This document shows, in pieces, positions 48,801 through 58,104 of a stretch of 64,000 nucleotides of DNA. Source of the stretch: Bolinopsis microptera (taxonomy: Eukaryota; Ctenophora; Tentaculata; Lobata; Bolinopsidae). Positions within the stretch are counted from its first letter, which is position 1, and each line of letters begins with the position of its first letter. A program made the position numbers and the translations under genes. The stretch spans positions 17,317,837 through 17,381,836 of the forward strand of contig NC_087073.1 of the NCBI RefSeq assembly GCF_026151205.1, read 5' to 3'. The notes beneath the pieces were generated by a model. That model saw nothing but the letters and a program-made list of their open reading frames with translations. It made no database searches and was not told the origin of the DNA.

Positions 48801-49400
48801 TAACTTTTTTGATTGCGCGTAACGATGCGCGCGCATTATATTCGCGCGCAGCTAGTTCGCTGAGCTGCATGTAGCTTACCAAGATAGATCTGTTGAAATT
48901 AAACCAAGGAGGAGGTGTTCGGTGTCAATTCACTGTTATTCTTTTGTGAACATGTCTTATTACTATAGACTGGGGGTACTGAGTTTTATCGTATACATTT
49001 CTTGCAAAAATGTGCTCATTTCCTGATAATTTCCAAGAAAACCCATTCTGGTTATTGACACCTGAGATAGATTAAAACCACCTCCTTAACACCCTTATTG
49101 TTTTCACTCAATTCCCCCATCATTGATTATCCTCTGTTCTCTCTTCACTCACTTTAACTTAATAGAAATCGTCTGGATCGTTTAGAATTGAAGGAATGAC
49201 GAATATGAAATGAAGAGTGTTTTTTACTTGATTGACTGAAAAGTTGACTAAAATGTTACGTAATATTGTTCAGGTACCTGGGCTATAAAGAGATGTGTAA
49301 CGCAAAGCCACGCCTCACATTTCTGCGGAGAGAGAAGGGCTATAAACTACAGGCCAGCGAGGATAATGTATCCGAGTATAGCTTACAAGTTGAAAACACG
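30834..49400 (+). CDS. DHHC palmitoyltransferase, ZDHHC5/8-like (N-terminus uncertain)
   Basis: S-acyltransferase that would attach palmitate to cysteines of target proteins at the plasma membrane or Golgi. Exons: about 30834-30975, 31132-31262, 31633-31787, 32564-32727, 34210-34312, 35905-35996 and 49274-49400. Features in order: two N-terminal membrane segments ([18 protein letters not shown] and [20 protein letters not shown]), DPGI, the Cys-rich block [20 protein letters not shown], the catalytic [20 protein letters not shown], two further membrane segments, and the TTNEQ motif (TTxE) followed by [19 protein letters not shown] and WVNNC resemble the ZDHHC5/8 group, as does the YLGY junction. 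The last exon found is separated by a 13.3 kb intron full of LINEs. A stop lies just upstream of the first exon in frame, so an upstream exon or start is missing. A strong acceptor at 50643 would add only Leu-Asn-stop as a final exon, which is unproven. Confidence 0.85.
32728..34209. other. Acyltransferase intron 4, no other feature
   Basis: 1.5 kb AT-rich intron. A short repeat (GATAGCTTCACATTATTATATT) occurs twice near 33788-33832. Nothing else recognised. Confidence 0.4.
34956..35099. mobile_element. 144-bp retroposon with perfect 16-bp target duplication
   Basis: A short insertion bounded by identical 16-mers GTAATGTGCCCCTGTT at 34940-34955 and 35100-35115. It contains GAGCCTGAAG, then ATGGCGTTGACGCCGAAAA, a small hairpin of the GGCGTTAACGCC type. 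A reverse-oriented copy lies at 63889-64000. It has no tRNA head. CTGAAGATGG-hairpin-CGAAA sequences are a common 3'-tail structure of LINE or Penelope-like elements, so this is probably a tail-only insertion. Confidence 0.82.
35719..35900. repeat. 25-bp minisatellite running into the acceptor of acyltransferase exon 6
   Basis: About seven units of a 25-base repeat (core CATGTTATTCACATAATATTT). The last, partial unit ends in ACATGTTATTTCAG, where the AG is the splice acceptor at 35903-35904. The pyrimidine stretch before the exon is therefore made from repeat sequence. Confidence 0.88.
35997..39599. other. First part of the 13.3 kb acyltransferase intron
   Basis: Contains simple repeats (AT tract near 37000-37020, (TG)n at 37090-37105, (GA)n at 37205-37240, (CA)n at 37433-37457). 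A roughly 45-base segment at 37618-37665, with TTACGGCACAATCAAAC, recurs at 39598-39640 in the LINE 3' region, so it is probably a LINE tail fragment. No exon was found here. Confidence 0.55.
39600..43600 (-). mobile_element. LINE (CR1/Jockey-like), 5'-truncated, split by a DNA transposon
   Basis: RT-coding remnant in two pieces. 43594-43327 carries the [20 protein letters not shown] box and the catalytic LFADDTNIF box. 40882-39970 carries the thumb and C-terminal part ([60 protein letters not shown]) to a stop at 39970, with about 370 bases of 3' UTR after it. The two pieces are contiguous in reading frame once the inserted transposon is discounted. It is antisense to the acyltransferase gene whose intron it occupies. 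Confidence 0.9.
40884..43325. mobile_element. 2.4 kb non-autonomous DNA transposon inserted in the LINE
   Basis: A 2,442 bp element with ends GGGCAATTTC (left) and, on the reverse strand, GGGCAATTTC (right). It is flanked by ATAT at 40880-40883 and 43326-43329. Removing the element and one ATAT gives an uninterrupted LINE frame across the site, which confirms the boundaries. The 14-mer GTCAAGTAATTCAC (and GTCCAGTAATTCAC) occurs forward near 40896, 41077, 41270, 41300, 41626, 41649 and 42956. It occurs inverted near 42763, 42786 and 42802. No transposase frame survives; a 101-codon ORF at 41552 looks incidental. It shares end sequence and apparent duplication length with the 17055 element. Confidence 0.85.
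44190..47400 (-). mobile_element. RTE-type LINE, near full-length but inactivated
   Basis: Minus-strand element with an apurinic-type endonuclease followed by reverse transcriptase. 47326-46868 begins the endonuclease ([40 protein letters not shown]). 46868-46687 continues it in another frame ([10 protein letters not shown]). 46686-45319 holds the end of the endonuclease ([21 protein letters not shown]), the linker and early RT ([18 protein letters not shown]). 45322-44216 holds the catalytic [13 protein letters not shown] box and the C-terminus to CDAGHSND. Breaks: a small deletion at about 46870 that removes the residues where the conserved YAPT motif should be, and a one-base insertion near 45400. 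The same C-terminal tail is found in the copy at 2.6-4.2 kb. Antisense to the host intron. Confidence 0.9.
47401..49273. other. Last part of the large acyltransferase intron
   Basis: The first few hundred bases may be the LINE 5' UTR. It contains the unassigned minus-strand frame at 48417-48660 described separately. Otherwise nothing recognised. Confidence 0.4.
48417..48660 (-). pseudogene. Unassigned protein-like fragment
   Basis: An open frame of about 80 codons that reads like real protein ([21 protein letters not shown], then [19 protein letters not shown]) and ends in a stop at 48417. There is no ATG in frame and no clear splice acceptor. An upstream stop lies at about 48670. I do not recognise the family. 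It may be the last exon of an unseen minus-strand gene or a decayed transposon or gene fragment inside the acyltransferase intron. Confidence 0.25.
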
Positions 49401-51185
49401 GTGAGATACTGTGTATGATTTCTATTTTTAACTGTGGCTGACTTTAATGTGAGGTTGATGTCAACTCAGTAGTTGATTCAATGTTTCGGAATCTTAAATA
49501 CACCAGATCCTATTCACCATTATTCTCAATCTATGTGCCATCTCTTCGTAATTTATTAATGCCTATTATTTAGGATTTCTTTTTTTTAGATATATTTTTT
49601 CAGAATGTGTGATAAGTTTGTTACGATGGAATAAGGAATTAGACACTTTAAAGACGTTACTTTGATATGCTGTATAGTGTATATCAAGACATGGAGGTCG
49701 AGTGCGGATGAACAGAATGGTTCAAGGCAGAATACAGAGAGTTAATTTGTGGGGCAGAGATATCAGGATCACACATGCAGTGCGCAATTTTAAGATAATT
49801 AATATTAGGCCAGTCGGGGGAAAAGATTTTATTGATTGTCGACTTTTAAGAGACCGAGAAATGTGACACATTGTGAGTGTTGTCCGGTAATTCGGTAAAT
49901 GAAGCAGTACATTAGTTTTGAATATAAACATGGGCCATAAGCCGTACTTTTGTGCAAAGTATTTTAAATCTATAAAATCGTATTATTATCTTTTTAAACA
50001 ACCTTCTTTGGAAGATGTCAGCTTTGTATGGTTATCGTCAGTATAATCAGTTGAAAGGGAGGATGTCAGGATGTGTAATACTCAATACTCTGTAATACCA
50101 CACATCCAAAAACCTTCAAAGAGCAGTTCATTTTGATTTGACCGGAGGTATCCACTTCTTTGCAACATGGCCAATTCGCTTATAATCAAAATACATATTC
50201 ATTGATATTGATTTTAAACTAAATTTTGGTGATGCAAATATTGCATAGGCTAACGCCTGACATTCTCTAACGATTACAACGCTTTTCATGTATAAATGTT
50301 GTGGCACTACACTGATATATTCAACTCTTGAATAACGCGTAAATTTAGGTGAAATTATGCCCGATTTCGTTTGGTATATTTGTATTTATTGTTTATGGAT
50401 GTGGTTTTTATGTGCTTCGTAGAAGCTTGTAAAAGAGCAGTTATAGTTCGGTGATTGATTTGTGGAAACTTAAGGTTTGGATTTCTTTCAAGTTGAATTT
50501 AAGATTTTACACGCCCATAATTTCGTTAAGTTATTAGTAAAACTTATCTTCTGAAAGACATGATCAGTTAAGTTAAATATCGTTAAACTAAGAAATTTGA
50601 AATTATCAACTGAGTTAAGTTAAATTGTATGTACTTTTCTTCAGCTCAACTAGAGTACCTGTGGACAGCTGTCTATTTGTTTTTTAGTTCTAATTCGTGT
50701 ATAATATTCTCTCGTCGCCGGTGCGGGTTGTTGTACACAGATATACAATTACATGATCTTAGTTTGTTGCCCTACTTTTTATGTTTGAAGAAATATTTTT
50801 ATTGGATTTCATGAAGTAGCTGCAATTGTTTTACGTGATCACAGTAAAACCTTAATAATATATCTTACCTGTAATTTCGTGACACCGTCAACTTTTTGTC
50901 CCTCCTAAAACATAAACCCCTGCATTCGCCAGTTAAAAAGTCTCGTTCACATATTACGTAATCACTTTTTGGTATTTTCAACCCCTGATTAAGGAGTTTT
51001 ACACAATTAGCCATTGCGTTAAATTGACACTAGCATAATGACATTAAAAAACCCCTCAGTGATAACGTAATATGTATGTGAATGACCCCGAACCTGTTAG
51101 TTTTCGTGAATTTCATAACATCTAGATTCTTCAGGGCCAAATGCTCAAATAATTGTAAGACCGACATTGGAGCTCAGATCACCCT
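49401..51185. other. Downstream of the last recognised acyltransferase exon
   Basis: AT-rich sequence, presumably intron and/or 3' UTR of the acyltransferase. A good acceptor, TACTTTTCTTCAG ending at 50643, is followed in phase by CTC AAC TAG, a possible tiny terminal exon. Confidence 0.35.
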
Positions 51186-51189
51186 CGGG

Positions 51190-51640
51190 ATTATTCCCAG
51201 CAACTAGTCCGACTACGCCAGGCGCAGGTCACACTCACCCTAATGTTGTTATGGGATACCAACTAGTCCGACTACGCAGGTCACACTAACAGTGGCGTAA
51301 CTTTGCCTGTTGGCGCCCCCTAAAAAAAAAAAAAAAAAAAAAAGGTCGGGTACTTTTTTTCTCCCCCCCCCCCCCCCTACAGCTTTTTGCGCCCCCTGAA
51401 GCAAAAAAGGGTACCCCAAATATTTTTTTCGCGTCGACCGAGCGCTAAATTGGACAGGGAAATACACAAACAAGGCGTTTTTTCAGTGAAAGGGCCTAAA
51501 ATTCAGGAAAATTGCGCCCCCCCCCCCCCCCCCTTATACGGCGCCCCCCCCCCCCCCCCCGCATAGCGGGGTCTGCGGGGCCCTAAGTTACGCCACTGCA
51601 CACTAACCCTAATGTTGTTATGGGATACCACCTCAGGTAT
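51190..51640. repeat. About 59-bp tandem repeat interrupted by a MITE
   Basis: Units containing AACTAGTCCGACTACGC, CAGGTCACACT and CCCTAATGTTGTTATGGGAT run from about 51205 to 51289 and resume at 51599-51635 after the MITE. The repeat is two to three units long. Confidence 0.75.
51290..51598. mobile_element. hAT-type MITE, copy 2, perfect 8-bp target duplication
   Basis: A 309 bp element with ends CAGTGGCGTAACTTTG and, on the reverse strand, CAGTGGCGTAACTTAG. It is flanked by identical CACACTAA at 51282-51289 and 51599-51606. The interior holds long homopolymers (A run near 51313-51342, C runs near 51365, 51518 and 51545), which may be partly assembly-sensitive. No coding capacity. Confidence 0.93.
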
Positions 51641-53589
51641 AAGCTATAATAGTGCTGGGGAACATGTTTCAAGAAAAAATGGTCAGTGATAAATTCTGAA
51701 AAATGAATTAGACATCTTATTGCATTCTCAAAATCATACAGCATATTATTAGCAAAGATATTCTGAAACCGTGTTATAAATCAAGAGGCTTGCATATATT
51801 GAACATATTGACACGGGTGCAGAGTTGAGTCTGTACGGAACCTAGTAGTTTCAGATCCTTGTTTAACTTGCCGTACAGCAAGGTCATCCACTACTTTAGC
51901 CCGGCGAGGCACATAACTCCCTTATGTCAACTGTGTGAACTTAGAACTACTGCGAAGATTTTGGGTCGAGTGATTGAAGTTACGAGCCCACCTGTGCCGC
52001 ATGAGTTGCAGCAATGGATAACCTATCGCAGTGCCTTTTCAGTACTTTTGCCCCGGTACTTAAATACATTCTCAATCTGTACAGTTTCAAGACGCCCTTG
52101 CCAATTGCCAAACCTGCGCTCGCTCAAGAGATCTGATAGGTCTCGCTGTTGGCTAGCGAACGGCCTGACAGATCTCTCAAGCGTGCGTGCAAGGCTATAC
52201 AGGTTTTAATAGCTTAAACAACGCCCATGCACCTAGATAGAAATTCAGTCGGTCACTACACAGTGCAGCCCATCTCACTTAATATTCTAAATAGTACACG
52301 CGCGGGCCGGCACGGCGCGCGCGCGCGCTTCCCATCTTCACGAGCTGTGCTTTTATATTTTGCTTTAATCATCGCAAACAAATTTGGGGTTTGCGCGTGC
52401 CGTACATGCACAAGGCTTTCCTTCCGATGCCTGAGGATCAGTTTCCGGTGACCGAATCCGTGATACTGCTTGTGCTCATTTTAATTTCCAGAGAATGTTG
52501 TGGCAACGAACTAAAACATTGATTATAATTAATTCATGGTATAAATATTAGACACAATTAATGTAAATTGTAAATACTATAAACTTAATTTGAACATATC
52601 ATGATATATGAACTAACAATTTAGGTTTTGCTCGCTCAAAGAAAATTGTCAAGCCAATTAAAAAGATCGAACATGAATTATAAGACAAATTATCAAAATT
52701 ACGTCATACTTTAAGTTCAACTACATGTATAAATGATAAATCGTACACAGTTAACTTCCCGAACTTCGATTTCGATTGTTAATTATTGTGTGATTGTATA
52801 ATACTATAAATGCGAAGTCAATATTGTCAACTTTAAAGGGAAAGGATATTGTAACAAATAGTACAATAATAATTGGCTGTTTAAATATAACATCAGCCAT
52901 TTACATCCCTCCTCCCCCAACGTCAGCAAGGGTGCACTGGGATATTGTGCGAAAATAACGTCAGCGTCAGCATTTAGACAAAAACTCCCCCCTAGGACAA
53001 TAAACGGAAAATTTAATCACTCTATTATTAAGGCTCAAAAAGATTCAACCAGTTACATACTTTGTAAACTAATAACTTCCCACCACTAACGATTACAAAT
53101 ACATCACAAATCGAGGAACTCCCCCAAGAAGAAGCATATATTAATATCTGATAACTTATTATAAAAACCATTAAATGTATTAGCTTCTAGAAATATTAAT
53201 AAGAGTGTGAATGAAGAAATCCCCACAATTAGACTTTGATATTTCAGGCGAACTTAATAGGGTTATAGTTATGGATGCAAATATTTGTTGTGGCTCAAGA
53301 CTACGTTTAAGGTGGAAAGGATTTGGAGTCATAGTCAGTTGACTCATCAAAAAGACTTAATGCTTTTCTGAAAAATATGAAATTGTGGGGTTTTCTGTGG
53401 GCATCAAATATGAGTCAAATTAAATCATAAAAAGATTATAGATTGGTAAGTCAGCGATAAACTAAAGTATAAATGATCAATAAATGTGCAATATTATGCA
53501 AAGTACCAATTGTAATACTAAAAACATGTCAAAACCCGCAAAAATTAAATCCACGTAATAATGAATATTATGTACCTAAAACACTACAA
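51641..53589. other. Spacer, no gene recognised
   Basis: Includes a GC-richer block (about 51820-52340, with a CGCGCGCG run at 52315-52328) that has a 116-codon plus-strand ORF without any recognised domain. The rest is AT-rich. Confidence 0.4.
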
Positions 53590-54582
53590 TCAAAGCTCTT
53601 CCCCCACAGTACATTTACTGCAGAAATACTTCTTCCTAAAGGACGGAGCACGTGGTTTCCCTACAGACCAGTTTGCAGGAAACTCTGATTTGATAAGAGT
53701 AACCAGTTCCTGGTGCTCACCATCACTATCACCGTCAAGTAACAGGGGAACATCCGCCAAAATTACATCTTCTAATTTAATATACTGTTTATCACAAGTC
53801 TTGTGCAGACCCTTGGTGCTTTTCCGTTTTTTCTTCGGTTTACTATCTGTCTGTTTTTTCTGATGTGAAGGTTGAGTGATGGGTGCCGGAGGAGGAGGGG
53901 CTACTGGTTCTCGAGGTTTCAGCGTTATTTTCTTAGCGTCAAGTTTAGCTCTGCGCGATGAGGTGCGCACAGATGATTTAGCGCTGCGCAAAGAGGTCCG
54001 TACAGAATTTTTAGGAGGGGGGTTCAAGGTTTTGTGAGATAATTTGGGAGGGTCTGATTGGAGTTTTATCTGGTTATTATCTGATAGTACCTTGTGATTC
54101 TGATTACACATACTTTCAGAAACTATTTTCTCGACCAATTGAAGTACTTGTTCACTGGAATTTGAGCTAGAAGGTGCATTTAGTTCATCACTCACATGGC
54201 TGAATTGGTCGTTCATATCACTTGAAAGAGCTGAACTCTCATCAACAACATGCCCATTAACAACACCACCACCACTACTCAGATCTTCCTCTGAACCATG
54301 ATTACTACACTCTGAATCACTGGGACCCGCTGTGCGCTTCCTCTTACGGGACGCAGCATGTTCCTTAATAGCAGCACACACATCCCTCACACCATCCTTT
54401 AAAGGTATGCCATGTAACAAGGTGTTGTGCCGGTTAACATTCAGCCCCTCAGCAACTGTCAACATGTCTTCTCCAGCTTTACTCCGCACTCTCTCGATCA
54501 CCTCGCTCAACAGATCAGATAGGATCCCCGTGGTGCGTTCTCGTATTGTGTTAGTCCGTCCAGCCTCGAAGAAGAGCTCCAT
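53590..54582 (-). CDS. Uncharacterised basic nuclear-type protein, 330 aa
   Basis: Open frame of 330 codons. The N-terminal 75 residues look folded and helical (RERTTGILSDLLSEVIERV). A long polar region follows with two basic clusters that resemble nuclear localisation signals (SRKRKRT and KPKKKRKSTK) and an internal duplication (SVRTSLRSAK / SVRTSSRRAK). The C-terminal block KYIKLEDVILADVPLLLD...FRKKYFCSKCTVGEEL ends in a single C-x2-C knuckle just before the stop. I do not recognise the family. Because the ATG abuts a CAG, the true N-terminus could lie in an upstream exon. It is the most downstream gene of the five-gene minus-strand block. Confidence 0.7.
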   Translation of the reverse strand: MELFFEAGRTNTIRERTTGILSDLLSEVIERVRSKAGEDMLTVAEGLNVNRHNTLLHGIPLKDGVRDVCAAIKEHAASRKRKRTAGPSDSECSNHGSEEDLSSGGGVVNGHVVDESSALSSDMNDQFSHVSDELNAPSSSNSSEQVLQLVEKIVSESMCNQNHKVLSDNNQIKLQSDPPKLSHKTLNPPPKNSVRTSLRSAKSSVRTSSRRAKLDAKKITLKPREPVAPPPPAPITQPSHQKKQTDSKPKKKRKSTKGLHKTCDKQYIKLEDVILADVPLLLDGDSDGEHQELVTLIKSEFPANWSVGKPRAPSFRKKYFCSKCTVGEEL

Positions 54583-55259
54583 CTGTCATGTCATCTCCTG
54601 TTTATGGTACGGATATTCAGTGTGGACGATTCATAGAGATTATATCATTTGATATTTTAATAATCTCATCCTCGAATTGGTCTTACACGTATAATTTGTT
54701 TGATTTTAATCAAATTGATTTTTCGAAGAAAGGAAACAAAGATATTCTTAACCAATCTACAAACGTAACGAAACAAATCACAATTTATACCCCTTTATAG
54801 GTAACAAACCTTGTCAATAACATTGTACAATAGCGAATATATATAAGAGTGTAAGAACAGTGAGCGGGCACACAACATGTGCCGCAAACCAGGATGCATG
54901 GTTACTTAACAACACTCTGTTGTGATAGGCTGAGCTACAGGATGTACACTAATACCTACCTTGTATACTTGTATAAAGTATACCTTACTTGTGGTGTACA
55001 CTGCACCTATGTTTTATGTTTATGCGCATGTTTTATACGGTGTTTATGGTAAAATCTAAGCTGAAGTCCACATGTTAGCTGTTAAGTTCTAATTTATTCC
55101 CATTTGCTATGTTATAATTTAAAAAGTAACCAATCACGTACGTACTTACAAATACCAGAGCTAAATCTCTGGGCCCAATACCGATACTGCACACCATAAA
55201 GAAACAATATGAAATAATAAATTACAGGATGAATCATCTAATCTAAGCTAACTCCTACG

Positions 55260-56019
55260 TTATCTCATATCACTAAAACTATCAGGCACAATAAACCTAG
55301 CACCCTCTATCCCCCTGGTAACGTCCACTTGACATGCTAGCCGTGATGTCTCCGTCACCCCATCCACAGCATCCAACACATCTAGCTCCTCCTCCTCTGG
55401 TTCCTCCAGCTTGTCAAATGTGGCCTGGTCAGCTATCACGTGACATGTTGAACACTCGCACATTCCTGAGGGGGCAGGCTGGGTTATTGTTTATATTAGA
55501 ATTACAGGTATTACCGTGATTACAGGTGAAACCGTGATGATAAAATCGTGGTATTTTGAAACTATTATTTAGTCAGGTTTGAACCCTCTTATTGCCACTA
55601 TGGGGAGATACCACTATTAGAATATAATAATTATTCGTAACAAAATGACGAAAATACTGACCACCACAAACTGATGGGAGGTTGATGTGGTTATCTTTAG
55701 CTGTTTCCATGATTGAGTCTCCTCTAATTGCTTTAACGTGCCTCTCTATACCTGGTATTTAAAATACAATATAGTTGCAAACTTGTACTTTTAAAAAGCA
55801 ACAAAAGGAATCTTTTGTTTCGATTGGAATATTCAACAGGGAATTTTTTAAACAGGGAAATCGAAAGAAAAATCAAATGAGATTAATGTGGTACATCAGT
55901 TGTGTGATCTAACCTTTCTCTATGAAGGTAATGTTAACACTACAAGAAGGAGTAGTGTGAAGATGCGCGGTAGTTGCCCGGAACAAGGACGGTACTAATC
56001 TGCCACATAATCTTGACAT
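55260..56019 (-). CDS. Mitochondrial [2Fe-2S] ferredoxin (adrenodoxin-type)
   Basis: Three exons, 56019-55914, 55751-55662 and 55465-55260, give an in-frame 133-residue protein. Residues 1-25 form an Arg-rich, acid-free presequence (MSRLCGRLVPSLFRATTAHL) expected to target mitochondria. The cluster-binding set is complete: C-x5-C-x2-C in VCGGMCECSTCH and the fourth Cys in RLACQ, with the acidic EEPEEEELDVLD helix that binds reductase partners in this family. Adrenodoxin-type ferredoxins pass electrons from ferredoxin reductase to Fe-S cluster assembly or P450 enzymes. The CGG loop with an additional Cys (CGGMCEC) is unlike the CEGTLAC/CEASLAC of human FDX1/FDX2 and closer to bacterial putidaredoxin-type loops, so I do not assign FDX1 or FDX2. 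The intron after exon 2 falls within the cluster loop. The start follows a CAG by one base. Confidence 0.9.
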
Positions 56020-56681
56020 CCTGCAGTCACCACCCGGTATCGTTTACTTGAAAACTGGTGGGATGGGGACAGGAATTTGTTATTACTCATGAACAACTTG
56101 TTTCATGAATTCAATCAAATTTGCGCCACATTTTCATAAGCTTTTAACATTGTCATTATAGATAGCATGTCTTATCGTCTCTATTCTCTACATTTGTAAA
56201 ACTTTTGCTTGTCGTTTAAAATTATGCACAAATGGGCAGTGTGAAAATTCATTCGACCAATCACTTTCAAATAGCTAGCAGAGTAAAGAGTCGAATTTTG
56301 GATATTAACTGGCAAAAGAAAAGTTCATAATAAATTATATTACCAAAACCTATCGATTATAGAAAATTATTAACCAACTCGCTGTAAAAGTTAGTTCTGT
56401 AGAGGGTCAAAAACCTAGGGTCGAAATTATCGATTATAGTAATTCAAAAACCCACTAATCTTTAGCGAGGGTTATTTACGTACTTTACGTTACTTGAAGT
56501 GTCAACATGCATCAATAGAACAGCGATTAGGTTATGAAAATGCTTTCTGCATTGCAGTGTCACACATCACATGTGAAATAAAGTAGAAACTGACCCATGG
56601 AGACACAATCTTTACACTACACAAATACACAGCCACAATCGTACTACAAAAATGAAATATAAACGAATCCAATAATCAACA

Positions 56682-58079
56682 CTATCGCTTTCTCCACTTA
56701 TACCTCTTACGAGAGTTCTTCTTATAAGCCTTATTATACTCAACTCTCATCTCATTCTTATAAACAACCTCTAACACTCCCCCCAAATGAGGACTATACA
56801 TTTGTAAACAGTCTGCTATAGACATTGCTATACAGTGAGCTAAAGAGTGTAATTTATTAGGATTGTCCTGTTCCACCTCAACGTTAATATCAAAGACTCC
56901 CAGTGTCCTTGTTACCCTGAGGGGCGAGATAACGATCATTCTAGAGAGAATCTCGGGGAAGAAATCAAGGAAGGGTTCATTGTTGATGGTGATCTTCCCA
57001 GAGCCAGGGACCACAGTTGTGACTACACTATTGAATACAAATGATCTGTTGACTTTACCCCGGAACACTGGTAATGAAGCACCACCTCCGCCCTTTTTCC
57101 GTGCTGATATTGGGCCGTTTTTCCTTTTTTGTTCAGAATGAAGTATATGCTTGATAGCTGGGTAGTACATGTTAATTAAATCAGGTCTATCTTGGATGAG
57201 ATGATTTAGCCTGTTGAACTGTAGTTCGAGTGTTTTTTTCTCCACCTTCGAGCCATTTTCAACGTTACGGGGTTTGAAAGGGAACATAAGCAGAGCAGAC
57301 ACTACATCTCCATCTGTAGGAGTAAATGAAATGTCCTCACCAGAGTCCAAATTTTCAACTAAACCAGCAGTTTCTATATCATCGGCAATACTTACATCCG
57401 CCAACTCATTCGCTAGTTCTCCTTCATAGTCAGCTACTTCACTGATAGAGGAATTATCAACAGGATTATCTACAGGCTCCTCTGAGCTAGGAGCTGCATT
57501 AGCCGTATCAGCAGAAGGCACTTCTGGTTCAGTGAAAACAACCTCATCAGGATCTATAAACAGTTCCAGACCAGGAGAAATGTTTATTTGCTCCATTGCA
57601 TCTAACACAACACTATGAACCAGTCTGATTTCTCTGCGGAAACTTTTAAAATCTGAACTTTGTGTACCTGCTTCTTTATGTTCACTGCTGTTGTATTGTG
57701 ATATTATATCAAGAAAAGCCTGGACAGGTATTTCTGCAGGAATGTTTGGTTTGTATTTCCTCCTCTCAATGTCTGACGGCAAAAGGTACAATAGACTCAG
57801 TTTTAAGTGAAGATCAGAAAAATGATCAGGGTCAATCCCCATTATCTTGGCTATATTTTCCTTGGTAGATCTGATCTTGGTATTGTAATCCATACGGTAG
57901 GGTTTTGATGTTTGATGATACTCAAGCTGTTCTTTAATGTCTTCAAGAAACCAATTTTGCATTTTATTCCAGGAGAGGTAATCATGGCCCTTTTTGATAG
58001 GCCAGCTGATTGTGACTTGTTTTCTGTGGAGAACAGCAGCGGTTGAGCGAAGTGCTGGGAATCTGCTGCAGAGAAACAT
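56682..58079 (-). CDS. MRPS9: Mitochondrial ribosomal protein uS9m (MRPS9)
   Basis: A 465-residue single-exon frame from the ATG at 58079. The longer open frame upstream (to 58172) is probably intron, because a strong acceptor TTCTTCCTCAG ends at 58091, 11 bases before this ATG. The N-terminus MFLCSRFPALRSTAAVLHRK is a typical mitochondrial presequence. Residues about 30-130 and 285-320 are the mitochondria-specific extension, with an acidic low-complexity stretch between. The last 130 residues are the S9 domain (VVPGSGKITINNEPFLDFFP, VVYKNEMRVEYNKAYKK) ending in the characteristic basic tail RKRYKWRKR that reaches the ribosomal P-site. It is longer than human MRPS9 (396 aa) because of the acidic insert. 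Confidence 0.9.
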   Translation of the reverse strand: MFLCSRFPALRSTAAVLHRKQVTISWPIKKGHDYLSWNKMQNWFLEDIKEQLEYHQTSKPYRMDYNTKIRSTKENIAKIMGIDPDHFSDLHLKLSLLYLLPSDIERRKYKPNIPAEIPVQAFLDIISQYNSSEHKEAGTQSSDFKSFRREIRLVHSVVLDAMEQINISPGLELFIDPDEVVFTEPEVPSADTANAAPSSEEPVDNPVDNSSISEVADYEGELANELADVSIADDIETAGLVENLDSGEDISFTPTDGDVVSALLMFPFKPRNVENGSKVEKKTLELQFNRLNHLIQDRPDLINMYYPAIKHILHSEQKRKNGPISARKKGGGGASLPVFRGKVNRSFVFNSVVTTVVPGSGKITINNEPFLDFFPEILSRMIVISPLRVTRTLGVFDINVEVEQDNPNKLHSLAHCIAMSIADCLQMYSPHLGGVLEVVYKNEMRVEYNKAYKKNSRKRYKWRKR

Positions 58080-58090
58080 CACCTGAGCTC

Positions 58091-58104
58091 CTGAGGAAGA
58101 AATA
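58091..58104 (-). promoter_or_regulatory. Acceptor-like site before MRPS9 ATG (cis or trans)
   Basis: ATTTCTTCCTCAG on the minus strand, 11 bases before the presequence ATG. A second AG lies three bases before the ATG. Confidence 0.55.

Noticed and set aside
51859..52209. 116-codon plus-strand ORF in a GC-rich block
   Set aside because: No family recognised, composition driven by local GC content, and no supporting splice sites.
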